DNA of 17,121 nt from Chloroflexia bacterium (lineage in GTDB: Bacteria; Chloroflexota; Chloroflexia; QHBQ01; JADMIH01): contig JAICKM010000054.1 of assembly GCA_025927935.1 (NCBI GenBank), positions 1-17,121 on the forward strand. Reading direction: 5' to 3'. Shown here one piece after another: positions 7,885 through 15,289 of the stretch. Position 1 is the first letter of the stretch. Every line of letters starts with the position of its first letter. The position numbers and the translations under genes are program-made. A model generated the notes under the pieces. The model ran no database searches and was not told where the DNA came from. It was given only the letters and a program-made list of their open reading frames with translations.

Positions 7885-9369
7885 ATGTTAAGACGGTTAT
7901 CCACTCTGCTGACCCTACTCACCATTGCGACCATGCTACTGAGCGCTTGTGGCGGCGAGACCGCCACCAACACGCCGGTCGCGGCGCCGCCGACGGACAC
8001 GACGGCGCCGGCCGCGCCCGCCGCCACCAACACGACCGCCCCCGCGGCCCCCGCCGCCACCGATACCGCCGCGCCCGCCGCCCCGGCGGCCACCAATACC
8101 ACTGCCGCCGGCACAGGCGCCACCGGCAACGCCAAGATCCAGGTGATCTGGTTTGCCTGGCAGCCTTGCCAGGCCCTCACCGACCTCTCGAAAACCTGGC
8201 CCGGCGGCACAGTTGATGTGCGCTGTGTGCCCATTGCCCAGTGGCACGATCAGATTTTCACCGACTTCGCGGCCAAGGGTGGCGCCGACATCGTCATCCT
8301 CGACAGCCAGTACATCGGCGAGGCCGTGCAGGGCGGCCACGTCATGGATCTGACCGATTGGATGAAGACCAACATCGACGTGGCCGATTACGTGCCCGCC
8401 GCGCTCAGCGCCTACGGGGAGTACCCGGCAGGCAGCGGCAAGTACTACGGTATTCCCGCCGAGGGCGACACGCAGATGTTCGTCTATCGCAAGGATGCCT
8501 TCGATAGCGCTGCCGCCGATTTCAAAGCCAAGACCGGCAAGGACATGGGCGTGCCGAAGACCTGGACCGATATGCTGGCGATGGCCCAGTTCTTCAAGGA
8601 CAACCCGGACAAGTACGGAGTGAAGTACGGCTACACCACGCACTGGTGCGGCACCCCCGCCTGCTATGATCAGATGGCGACCCACTGGAACCAGTTGCTC
8701 TGGTCCTGGGGCGGCGACCTGTGGGATCCCAAGACCTACAAGATCCAGGGCTACATCAACTCGCAGACCGCCGTGGACGCGCTGACCTTCGACCGCCAAC
8801 TGTTCCAGACCGGCCCCGAAGGCCAGGGCAACTTCCAGTTCAACGAGACGGTGGACGCACTGTGCAACGGCTCCACGGCCATGGCGACCATCTGGTACGG
8901 CTTCGGTGCCGCGTTCATCGACAAGACGGGCTGCAAAAACTCCGATAAACTCGCCTTCGGCATCACCCCCGGCGAGAAGGAGCATTATCTGAGCCTGGGC
9001 GGCATGGGCCTCCATGTCAGTTCCTACACCAAGAGCAAGGATGCCGCGCTGGACTACGTGAAGTGGTTCGAGTCCAAGGACACCCAGCTTGCCTGGGCCA
9101 AGGTCGGCGGCTTCTCGGCCCGCAAGTCGGTCCTGGCGAGCGACACGTTCAAGAACGCCGCACCCTATAACCCCTCCTTCGCGGAAGCCTACCAGTTTGT
9201 GAAAGACTTCTGGAACATTCCAGAGTACAACGCGATGCTGATGCCGCAGATGGAGAATCTCAACCTGGCCGTCACCGGGCAGATGGAGCCGAAGGCGGCG
9301 CTCGACGCGATTGCCAGCAAGCAGCAGAACATTATCGACGACGCTTACCCGAACGGCCCGCCAAAATAA
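7885..9369 (+). CDS. ABC sugar transporter, extracellular solute-binding lipoprotein (SBP family 1)
   Basis: 494 residues. The signal peptide ends in LLSAC with lipidated C22, anchoring the protein outside the membrane. Residues 26-82 are an Ala/Pro/Thr linker built on three 11-residue repeats. From about 84 (IQVIWFAW) runs a family 1 carbohydrate-binding protein: early strand, GGADIVILDSQY, then YGIPAEGDTQMFVYRKDAF near 188-205, many Trp/Tyr residues typical of sugar pockets, and a C-terminal hinge region. Cysteines near C95, C113, C256 and C261 are unusual for the family and might form disulfides. It delivers substrate to the two permeases that follow; the 126-base gap after it holds two hairpins that could favour its transcript over theirs. 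Substrate is not certain from sequence: sugar or polyol is inferred from the family. Confidence 0.92.
   Translation: MLRRLSTLLTLLTIATMLLSACGGETATNTPVAAPPTDTTAPAAPAATNTTAPAAPAATDTAAPAAPAATNTTAAGTGATGNAKIQVIWFAWQPCQALTDLSKTWPGGTVDVRCVPIAQWHDQIFTDFAAKGGADIVILDSQYIGEAVQGGHVMDLTDWMKTNIDVADYVPAALSAYGEYPAGSGKYYGIPAEGDTQMFVYRKDAFDSAAADFKAKTGKDMGVPKTWTDMLAMAQFFKDNPDKYGVKYGYTTHWCGTPACYDQMATHWNQLLWSWGGDLWDPKTYKIQGYINSQTAVDALTFDRQLFQTGPEGQGNFQFNETVDALCNGSTAMATIWYGFGAAFIDKTGCKNSDKLAFGITPGEKEHYLSLGGMGLHVSSYTKSKDAALDYVKWFESKDTQLAWAKVGGFSARKSVLASDTFKNAAPYNPSFAEAYQFVKDFWNIPEYNAMLMPQMENLNLAVTGQMEPKAALDAIASKQQNIIDDAYPNGPPK
8002..8100 (+). repeat. 33-bp tandem repeat, three copies, in linker
   Basis: Residues 40-50, 51-61 and 62-72 of the binding protein read TAPAAPAATNT, TAPAAPAATDT and AAPAAPAATNT. 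The unit is 33 bp, so gain or loss of copies keeps the frame and only alters tether length. Confidence 0.75.
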
Positions 9370-9379
9370 GCAACCCAGT

Positions 9380-9418
9380 CCGGGGGGGAGCCGGCGCGCC
9401 GGGCCGGCTCCCCCCCGG
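9380..9418 (+). terminator. Perfect 15-bp hairpin after binding-protein gene
   Basis: The arms 9380-9394 and 9404-9418 pair without mismatch around a 9-base loop, beginning 11 bases after the stop. No T-run follows. In SBP-permease operons such stems often protect or end the upstream transcript so that the binding protein outnumbers the permeases. Confidence 0.65.
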
Positions 9419-9430
9419 CAGCGGCAGCAC

Positions 9431-9459
9431 GACCAGGGGCGGACGCCCCGCCCCTAGTC
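9431..9459. repeat. Second hairpin, REP-like core
   Basis: 9431-9442 and 9448-9459 pair over 12 positions with one mismatch around a 5-base loop. The AGGGGCGG/CCGCCCCT core is shared with the element at 6037-6092. Confidence 0.5.
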
Positions 9460-9495
9460 CCATTTCCAAGTAAGGAGCCTGGCAGGAGGTCGCGC

Positions 9496-10440
9496 GTGGC
9501 AGCAACACCCATAACGGAGAAACCGGCAGGCGGGCGGGTGCGCCCGCGGTTTGCCTGGCTGAGCGATCGGGCGCTGGTGTGGACCTTTCTCACCCCGACG
9601 ATGCTCTTGCTGCTGGCAATCGCCATCTTCCCGCTGATCTGGTCGCTCTATCTCAGTTTCACCAAGTACTCCGTCATCAAGGACGCAGCCACCGGCCCGG
9701 TGGGCATCGGGCTGACCAACTACGATCGGCTGTTGAACGACCCGGAAGTCTGGACGCGGTTCACCACCACGGCGCGCTTCGTCATCCCGTCCGTCGCCAT
9801 CGAGTTAGTGCTCGGCTTTGGACTGGCGATGCTGCTGAACCGCAACTTCAAGGGACGCGGCTTCCTGATGACCATGATGCTGATCCCCATGATGCTGTCG
9901 CCGCTGGTCGTGGCGCTCTTCTGGGGCTATATGTACCGGCCCGACGCCGGGGTCATCAATTACTGGCTGCGTGATGTGTTCCATTTGCCGAATATCCTCT
10001 GGCTGACCGATCTCAAGACGGCCATGTGGGCGCTGGTGCTGGTCGATGTCTGGCAGTGGACGCCCTTCATCATGTTGATCGCGCTGGCCGGTCTGTCGGC
10101 GGTGCCCAAATATCTCTATGAGGCGGCGGAAGTGGACCGCGCATCGGGCTGGTTCAAGTTCCGCAACATTACCTTGCCGCTCGTCACGCCGCTGTTGCTG
10201 ATCGCCATCCTGTTTCGCACGATGGACGCCTACAAGATGTTCGACCAGGCGTATGCGCTCACCGGGGGCGGCCCCGGCGGATCGACCCAGGTGCTTTCGA
10301 TCTACCTGTACCAGATGGCCTTCCGCGATTTCAACACCGGCAAAGGCTCGGCCCTCGGCTACATTATGCTTGTCGTGATCATTGCCCTGGCGAACCTGCT
10401 CATCCGCGTGCTGAATGGCCTCAAGGCAGAAAAGGCATAG
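9496..10440 (+). CDS. ABC sugar transporter permease, MalF/UgpA type
   Basis: A 314-residue inner membrane protein of the CUT1 family with about six membrane segments: the first is near 31-56, after a cytoplasmic basic tail, and the core starts at the TTARFVIPSVAIELVLGFGL block. The EAA loop that docks on the ATPase is EAAEVDRASGWFKFRNITLP, beginning at E209 with the conserved Gly at 218. The GTG start at 9496 has AGGAGGT five bases upstream. It partners the MalG-type permease, whose start follows nine bases after this stop. Family call secure. Confidence 0.92.
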   Translation: MAATPITEKPAGGRVRPRFAWLSDRALVWTFLTPTMLLLLAIAIFPLIWSLYLSFTKYSVIKDAATGPVGIGLTNYDRLLNDPEVWTRFTTTARFVIPSVAIELVLGFGLAMLLNRNFKGRGFLMTMMLIPMMLSPLVVALFWGYMYRPDAGVINYWLRDVFHLPNILWLTDLKTAMWALVLVDVWQWTPFIMLIALAGLSAVPKYLYEAAEVDRASGWFKFRNITLPLVTPLLLIAILFRTMDAYKMFDQAYALTGGGPGGSTQVLSIYLYQMAFRDFNTGKGSALGYIMLVVIIALANLLIRVLNGLKAEKA

Positions 10441-10449
10441 GAGACGACT

Positions 10450-11517
10450 ATGGCAGCTACCGATGTACAAGGCGGCACGGGCCGCGTCTTACAGAGCGAG
10501 CAACCCAAAACGCCGGTAACGGCCCAGGTACAGCGGCGTAGCCAGGGTGGCGTGCTACGGATCGTCCGCGAAGTGCTGTTCTGGCTGGCGCTGGCGGCGG
10601 CTTTCGTCTTCTTCCTGTTTCCGCTCTTCTGGATGCTGATCACCTCGATCAAGCCGCGCAACGAAGTCACCCTGCTCCCGCCGCGCTATTTTCCCTTCTT
10701 CGACTTCCAGCCGGTGCTGGACAACTACCAGGCCGTGTTCACTAAGGCTTCCGAGTTGGGCACGATCAACCAGTCCACAACCACCCGGCAGGGCGAGATC
10801 AGCGAGTTCCCGGCCCATCTGCTCAACAGCGTGATCATCGCGGGCAGCGCCACGGTCCTGGCTGTCCTGCTGGGCACGCTGGCCGCCTATGCCTTCTCGC
10901 GCTTCCGGGTCAAGGGCGAAAGCGACCTGCTCTTCTTTATCCTGAGCACGCGCATGCTGCCACCCATCGTCGTGCTGGTGCCCATCTTCCTGATGTTCAC
11001 CAAGCCATTTGCCTTCCTGGGAGGGGTGGCCGCCGGGATCGGTGATCCGGGGTTGAAAGGGTTCGTGGAGGGCATCAGCCAGATCAGCTTGCGCGAGAGC
11101 TACATCGGCATCACGCTGCTTTATATCACCGTGGGCTTGCCGTTCGTGGTCTGGATGATGAAGGGCTTCTTCGACGAGATCCCGAAGGAGTACGAGGAAG
11201 CGGCCATGCTCGACGGTTATTCGCGCGTGGAAGCGATCTGGAAGATCGTCATCCCGGAGGCCCTGCCCGCCATGCTGGCGACCGCGGTATTCGTGCTGAT
11301 CACGGCCTGGAACGAGTTCGTGTTCGTGCAGATCCTCAACCCCAGCAAGGCGTCCACGGTGCCCCCGTTCCTGTACGCGATCATCGGCTACGGCCAGATC
11401 GAATGGGGGCGCATGGCGGCTACCTCGGTCGTCTTCCTGCTGCCCGTGGTCGTGTTTACCTTTGCCGTGCGCAACCACCTGTTGCGCGGCGTGACCTTCG
11501 GCGCCGTCCGGCGATGA
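10450..11517 (+). CDS. ABC sugar transporter permease, MalG/UgpE type
   Basis: 355 residues, longer than the usual 270-300 for this subunit. Six membrane segments are expected; the first is near 40-62, with the classic FPLFWMLITSIKP after it. The EAA loop is EEAAMLDGYSRVEAIWKIVI with Glu 250 and the conserved Gly at 256. The extra length comes from a long cytoplasmic N-terminus, an additional stretch before HLLNSVII, and an insert at about 183-215 (starting FTKPFAFLGG) between two membrane segments, where most relatives have only a short loop. The ribosome site AGGAGA overlaps the stop of the preceding permease gene, indicating coupled translation. An 80-base gap with no clear promoter separates it from the first ATPase. 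Confidence 0.92.
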   Translation: MAATDVQGGTGRVLQSEQPKTPVTAQVQRRSQGGVLRIVREVLFWLALAAAFVFFLFPLFWMLITSIKPRNEVTLLPPRYFPFFDFQPVLDNYQAVFTKASELGTINQSTTTRQGEISEFPAHLLNSVIIAGSATVLAVLLGTLAAYAFSRFRVKGESDLLFFILSTRMLPPIVVLVPIFLMFTKPFAFLGGVAAGIGDPGLKGFVEGISQISLRESYIGITLLYITVGLPFVVWMMKGFFDEIPKEYEEAAMLDGYSRVEAIWKIVIPEALPAMLATAVFVLITAWNEFVFVQILNPSKASTVPPFLYAIIGYGQIEWGRMAATSVVFLLPVVVFTFAVRNHLLRGVTFGAVRR

Positions 11518-11597
11518 GCGGGCGCCCGGTGGCGGGGCCGGTCGCGAATCGGCCTGGTGGATAATCGAATCAATACGTTGGACAAGGCGGAGCATGT

Positions 11598-12695
11598 ATG
11601 GCGCAAGTGCGTATCGAAAACCTGGTCAAGCAGTTCACCGCCGGCTTTAAAGCCGTCAACGACCTGAACCTGACCATCAACGACGGGGAGTTCCTGACCC
11701 TGCTCGGCCCCTCCGGCTGCGGCAAGACGACCACCCTGCGCTGCGTGGCCGGGCTGGAGCAGCAGACCTCCGGCGACATCCGCATCGGCGAGCAGGTGGT
11801 CAACGGCCTGCCCCCCGGCGACCGGGATATTGCCATGGTGTTCCAGTTCTACGCGCTCTACCCGCACCTGTCGGCCTACGATAACATGGCCTTCCCCTTA
11901 CGTGCCCAGAAGGTGCCTGCGGCGGAGGTGGACCAGCGAGTGAAGCGGGCGGCGCAACTGTTGCGCATCGAGTATTTGCTGAACCGGCGGCCCACCAAGC
12001 TCGGCGCCGGGGAGCAGCAACGCGTGGCCCTGGGCCGGGCCATGGTCCGCCGCCCGCAGGTCTTCCTGATGGACGAGCCGCTGACCAACCTCGACGCCAA
12101 GCTGCGCGGAGAGATGCGCGTCGAACTCAAGACCTTGCAGCGCGATCTCAACACGACCATGATCTATGTCACCCATGACCAGACCGAGGCCCTGTCGATG
12201 GCCCAGCGCATCGCGATCATGAATCGTGGGGTGCTGCAACAGGTCGGCACGCCGCTAGACGTGTATAACCACCCGGCGACGCTGTTCGTGGCCGGCTTCA
12301 TCGGCAGCCCGCCGATGAACTTTGTCGATTGCGTGTTCGTGGACGGCCCGCAACCGCTGGTCACGGACCCGAGCGGCATGTTCCGCTGCCCATTGGCGCC
12401 GGGCCAACGCGACAAGCTCGTTGCCGCGAACAAGACGAGCGGCCTGATCTTCGGCGTCCGCGCCGAGGATGTGCAGATCAGCCCCGCGCCGGAGGGCGGC
12501 GACGTGCGCGCCGAGATCTACACCCGCGAACCGCTGGGCGACGAGATCACCTACGACCTGAAGATCGGCGACACGATCGTGCGCGCCAAGGCGCCGCCGA
12601 CGCTGCGCCTGGCCGTGGGCACGCCCGTGGGCGTGGTCTTCGACCGTGACCGCACGCATATGTTCGACGCTGAGACAACCGAAGCGATTTTCTAG
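11598..12695 (+). CDS. ABC transporter ATPase 1 (MalK/UgpC-like) with degenerate signature
   Basis: A 365-residue cytoplasmic ATPase, full length for MalK/UgpC proteins, with nucleotide domain 1-235 and a C-terminal TOBE/regulatory part near 240-365. Walker A is GPSGCGKTT (37-45), the Q-loop Q83 lies in VFQFYALYPHL, Walker B is VFLMDEP (155-161), the D-loop NLD follows (164-166), and the switch histidine is H193 in VTHDQ. The signature, normally LSGGQ or LSGGE, reads LGAGE at 135-139; the bases (CTC GGC GCC GGG GAG) leave no doubt. Losing the signature serine should disable the ATP site to which this subunit gives its signature. Its own Walker/switch site is complete and would be closed by the intact signature of ATPase 2. 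GGCGGAG lies about five bases before the ATG. Confidence 0.93.
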   Translation: MAQVRIENLVKQFTAGFKAVNDLNLTINDGEFLTLLGPSGCGKTTTLRCVAGLEQQTSGDIRIGEQVVNGLPPGDRDIAMVFQFYALYPHLSAYDNMAFPLRAQKVPAAEVDQRVKRAAQLLRIEYLLNRRPTKLGAGEQQRVALGRAMVRRPQVFLMDEPLTNLDAKLRGEMRVELKTLQRDLNTTMIYVTHDQTEALSMAQRIAIMNRGVLQQVGTPLDVYNHPATLFVAGFIGSPPMNFVDCVFVDGPQPLVTDPSGMFRCPLAPGQRDKLVAANKTSGLIFGVRAEDVQISPAPEGGDVRAEIYTREPLGDEITYDLKIGDTIVRAKAPPTLRLAVGTPVGVVFDRDRTHMFDAETTEAIF

Positions 12696-12746
12696 GGACG
12701 GCGGCGCCGGTCGCGGCCGGACGGCCCTCGTAGAAGGACAACGCCT

Positions 12747-13829
12747 GTGGCGCGTGTAAGTATTAGAGATCTGACCAAGCGATTCGGCAACGTCGTGGCC
12801 GTGAACGGCATGAACCTGGAGATCGCCGACCGCGAGTTCCTGGTGCTGCTCGGACCGTCCGGCGCGGGCAAGACGACGACGCTGCGCTGCGTGGCCGGGC
12901 TGGAAAAGCCGGAAACCGGCGAAGTGATGTTCGACAATCAGCACATGCTGAGCGTCACCCCGGCCCTGCGCGACGTGGCGTTTGTCTTCCAGTCCTACGC
13001 GCTCTACCCGCGCAAGACGGTGTTCGAGAACATCGCTTCGCCGCTGATCGCCCGCCACCTGTCCAAAGCCGAGATCGACAGCAAGGTGCGCGCGGCAGCC
13101 GGCAAGCTGCATATCGAGCGCCTGCTGGAGCGGCGTCCGGCCCAGCTATCCGGAGGCGAGCAGCAGCGTGTGGCGCTCTGCCGAGCCATGGTTCGCCAGC
13201 CGCGCGTCTTCCTCATGGACGAGCCGCTGACCAATCTCGACTTCAAACTGCGCGTCGAGATGCGCACCGAGCTAAAGCATCTCCATGCCGACCTGGCGAC
13301 CACCTTCTTCTATGTGACCAACGACCAGGTGGAAGCCCTGTCGCTGGCCGACCGCATCGCCGTGCTGAACAAAGGCGTGTTGCAGCAGATCGACACGCCG
13401 GAGAATATCTACGATCACCCGGTGAACCGCTTCGTGGCGAGTTTCATCGGCAGCCCGACGATGAACTTCGTCAACTGCGGGCTGACCGGCGACGGTACGC
13501 CCACCCTCGTCGCCGACGGCTGGGCGCTGCCGATCACCCCGGCGATCCGCGACCGGGTCAAGCGGAACGGCGATACGGTGGTGCTGGGCATTCGCGCCGA
13601 GGACATCACGCTCAAGACCAGCGGGCAGGAAGGCGATATCCCCGGCAAGGTTTACGTGGTCGAGCCCCTCGGCGACCGCATTATCTACGATGTGCAGGTG
13701 GGCGGCCACGTGGTGCGCGTCAAGACGCGGCCCACGCTCATGCTGGAGGTGGGCGCGCCGGTTTACCTGGAGTTCAATCGCGATCGCATTAGCCTGTTCG
13801 ATCCCAAGACGGACCAGGCGCTGCGATGA
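12747..13829 (+). CDS. ABC transporter ATPase 2 (MalK/UgpC-like) with Asn in place of switch histidine
   Basis: 360 residues, same layout as ATPase 1 and clearly homologous to it. Walker A is GPSGAGKTT (36-44), Q82 lies in VFQSYALYPRK, the signature LSGGE (134-138) is intact, and Walker B is VFLMDEP followed by the NLD D-loop. The switch motif, normally VTHDQ, reads VTNDQ with N192 (codon AAC at 13320-13322). Loss of this histidine usually impairs hydrolysis strongly. The C-terminal TOBE region (about 238-360) is complete. GTG start with AAGGA eight bases upstream; the TGA stop overlaps or nearly meets the next gene. The two ATPases most likely work as a heterodimer on the two permeases. The reading frame is otherwise normal, so decay of a duplicate is unlikely. 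Confidence 0.93.
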   Translation: MARVSIRDLTKRFGNVVAVNGMNLEIADREFLVLLGPSGAGKTTTLRCVAGLEKPETGEVMFDNQHMLSVTPALRDVAFVFQSYALYPRKTVFENIASPLIARHLSKAEIDSKVRAAAGKLHIERLLERRPAQLSGGEQQRVALCRAMVRQPRVFLMDEPLTNLDFKLRVEMRTELKHLHADLATTFFYVTNDQVEALSLADRIAVLNKGVLQQIDTPENIYDHPVNRFVASFIGSPTMNFVNCGLTGDGTPTLVADGWALPITPAIRDRVKRNGDTVVLGIRAEDITLKTSGQEGDIPGKVYVVEPLGDRIIYDVQVGGHVVRVKTRPTLMLEVGAPVYLEFNRDRISLFDPKTDQALR

Positions 13830-13834
13830 GGCGT

Positions 13835-13838
13835 GGAG
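13835..13838 (+). promoter_or_regulatory. Ribosome site that decides the oxidoreductase start
   Basis: GGAG ends five bases before ATG 13844. The alternative ATG at 13826 overlaps the ATPase 2 stop as ATGA and would rely on coupling, with only a weak site upstream. Confidence 0.45.
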
Positions 13839-13843
13839 ACGGT

Positions 13844-15280
13844 ATGCTAGAGGGTTTAGCCGGGGAAATGGTGCTGACCGAGCTGATCGACGCGCTCGGC
13901 GCCGCACATGTCTCGACCCGCCCCACCGACAAGCTGATCTATGCCACGGACTGGTCGTGGATGCCGCAGATGTGGCTGGACCGCGCCATGCCGCCGCCCA
14001 GCCCCGACGTGGTCGTGCACCCCGGCTCGCCGGAGGAGATCGGGCGGGTGCTGCAAATCGCCAATAGCTACAAGATCCCGGTGGTGCCCTGGGGCGGCGG
14101 GTCGGGCACACAGGGCGGGGCCGCGCCGATCTATGGCGGCATCCTGCTCGATCTCAAGCGCCTGGACCGCATCCTCGACATCAACACCACCTCGCTGACC
14201 GTCACCGCGCAGGCCGGGGTCATCGGCGCGGTGCTGGAAAAGGCGCTGAACGAGCACCACCTGACCTTCCCGCACTACCCCGCCTCAGCCAACGCGGCGA
14301 CGGTCGGCGGCTACCTGGCGGCGCGCGGCTCCGGAGTGATCTCGACCAAGTACGGCAAGGCCGAAGACCTGGTGCTCTCCATCGACGCCGTGCTGCCCGA
14401 CGGCACGATTATCCGCACGCCGCCTGTCCCCAGCCACGCCTCCGGCCCCATGCTGATGAACCTGCTCATCGGCTCCGAGGGCACCATGGGCGTGATCACG
14501 GCGGCCACCTTGCAGATCGAGCGCCCGCCCGAAACCCGCGTGTTCCGCGCCGTGCTGTTCGACGATCTGCACCAGGCGCTGGACGCGGGCCGCGAGATCA
14601 TGCTGGCGCGGCTGCAACCCGCCGTGCTGCGGCTCTACGACGAGGGGTCCACGGCTTCGCTGATCAAGCGCGTGTTGAACCTGGACCTGCACGGCGCCTA
14701 CCTGATCATGGTCTTCGACGGGTACGAGGAAATCGCCGGCGCGCAACTGGCCCGCGCCATGCGCATCTGCGAAGAGCGCACGGCTAAAGACCTTGGCCCC
14801 GAGACGGCGGAGCACTGGTGGGACCATCGCTATGACTTCTACTACCCCCCGCACAGCCTGGGCCTGCCGCTGATGTACGGCACCATCGAGACGGTCTGTA
14901 AGTTCGAGAACATCGAGCGCCTGTACTACGCCAAGAAGCGGCTCATCGAAGAAGATTTCGCCGAGTGGCAGGCGCGCTATATCGCCCATTTCTCACACTG
15001 GTTCCCGTGGGGGGTGATGGTCTATGATCGCTTCATTATCGACTCGCCGCCGGAAGACGCGCACGAGGCGCTGCAACTGCACAACCGCATCTGGACGGCC
15101 ACGGCGCGCACGGCGCTCGCCAACGGCGGCATGCTTAACGAGCATCACGGCATCGGCCTCAAGCTAGGCCGGCTGATGCGCGAGCAATACGGCACCGCCT
15201 GGCCCGCGCTCGAAGCGATCAAGCACACACTCGACCCGCGGGGCATCATGAATCCGGGGAAACTCGGCTTCCGCCTGTAG
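13844..15280 (+). CDS. FAD-binding oxidoreductase, VAO/PCMH fold (GlcD / alkyl-DHAP synthase-like)
   Basis: 478 residues from ATG 13844 (484 if ATG 13826 is used). The N-terminal FAD domain has the diphosphate loop PWGGGSGTQGG (82-92), then SANAATVGGYLAARGSGVIS, and GSEGTMGVITAATLQIERPPE closing the domain. The C-terminal cap domain ends with NEHHGIG (H434, H435), the active-site pair found in GlcD and related enzymes, and LDPRGIMNPGKLGF. The stretch RYDFYYPPHSLGLPLMYGTIE is more like alkyldihydroxyacetonephosphate synthase than GlcD. Next to an Fe-S protein gene, a dehydrogenase passing electrons from a hydroxy acid, sugar acid or polyol to that protein is the likeliest role; ether-lipid synthesis is less likely in this operon. 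No Cys or His anchor for covalent flavin was sought with certainty. Family call secure, substrate unknown. Confidence 0.9.
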   Translation: MLEGLAGEMVLTELIDALGAAHVSTRPTDKLIYATDWSWMPQMWLDRAMPPPSPDVVVHPGSPEEIGRVLQIANSYKIPVVPWGGGSGTQGGAAPIYGGILLDLKRLDRILDINTTSLTVTAQAGVIGAVLEKALNEHHLTFPHYPASANAATVGGYLAARGSGVISTKYGKAEDLVLSIDAVLPDGTIIRTPPVPSHASGPMLMNLLIGSEGTMGVITAATLQIERPPETRVFRAVLFDDLHQALDAGREIMLARLQPAVLRLYDEGSTASLIKRVLNLDLHGAYLIMVFDGYEEIAGAQLARAMRICEERTAKDLGPETAEHWWDHRYDFYYPPHSLGLPLMYGTIETVCKFENIERLYYAKKRLIEEDFAEWQARYIAHFSHWFPWGVMVYDRFIIDSPPEDAHEALQLHNRIWTATARTALANGGMLNEHHGIGLKLGRLMREQYGTAWPALEAIKHTLDPRGIMNPGKLGFRL

Positions 15281-15289
15281 AAAGACCTT

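Noticed and set aside
7799..7891. Possible 30-codon leader ORF (GTG to TAA) overlapping the start of the binding-protein gene
   Set aside because: Its GTG is embedded in the Shine-Dalgarno itself, leaving no spacing for initiation, and the internal GTG at 7853 has no ribosome site.
7936..9015. 359-codon minus-strand open frame opposite the binding-protein gene
   Set aside because: It mirrors the Ala/Pro repeat as Gly/Arg runs and has no family features; the plus-strand lipoprotein is certain.
11536..11554. GGCCG/CGGCC hairpin between the MalG-like permease and ATPase 1 as a terminator
   Set aside because: Only a 5-bp stem with a 9-base loop and no T-run; the downstream ATPase lies in the same operon with no clear new promoter.
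10555..11595. 346-codon minus-strand open frame opposite the MalG-like permease
   Set aside because: Antisense of membrane helices, with no recognisable domain.
13320..13322. Reading ATPase 2 as a decaying pseudogene because its switch His is missing
   Set aside because: The frame is full length, all other motifs are intact, and the partner carries the complementary defect, which fits a functional asymmetric pair.
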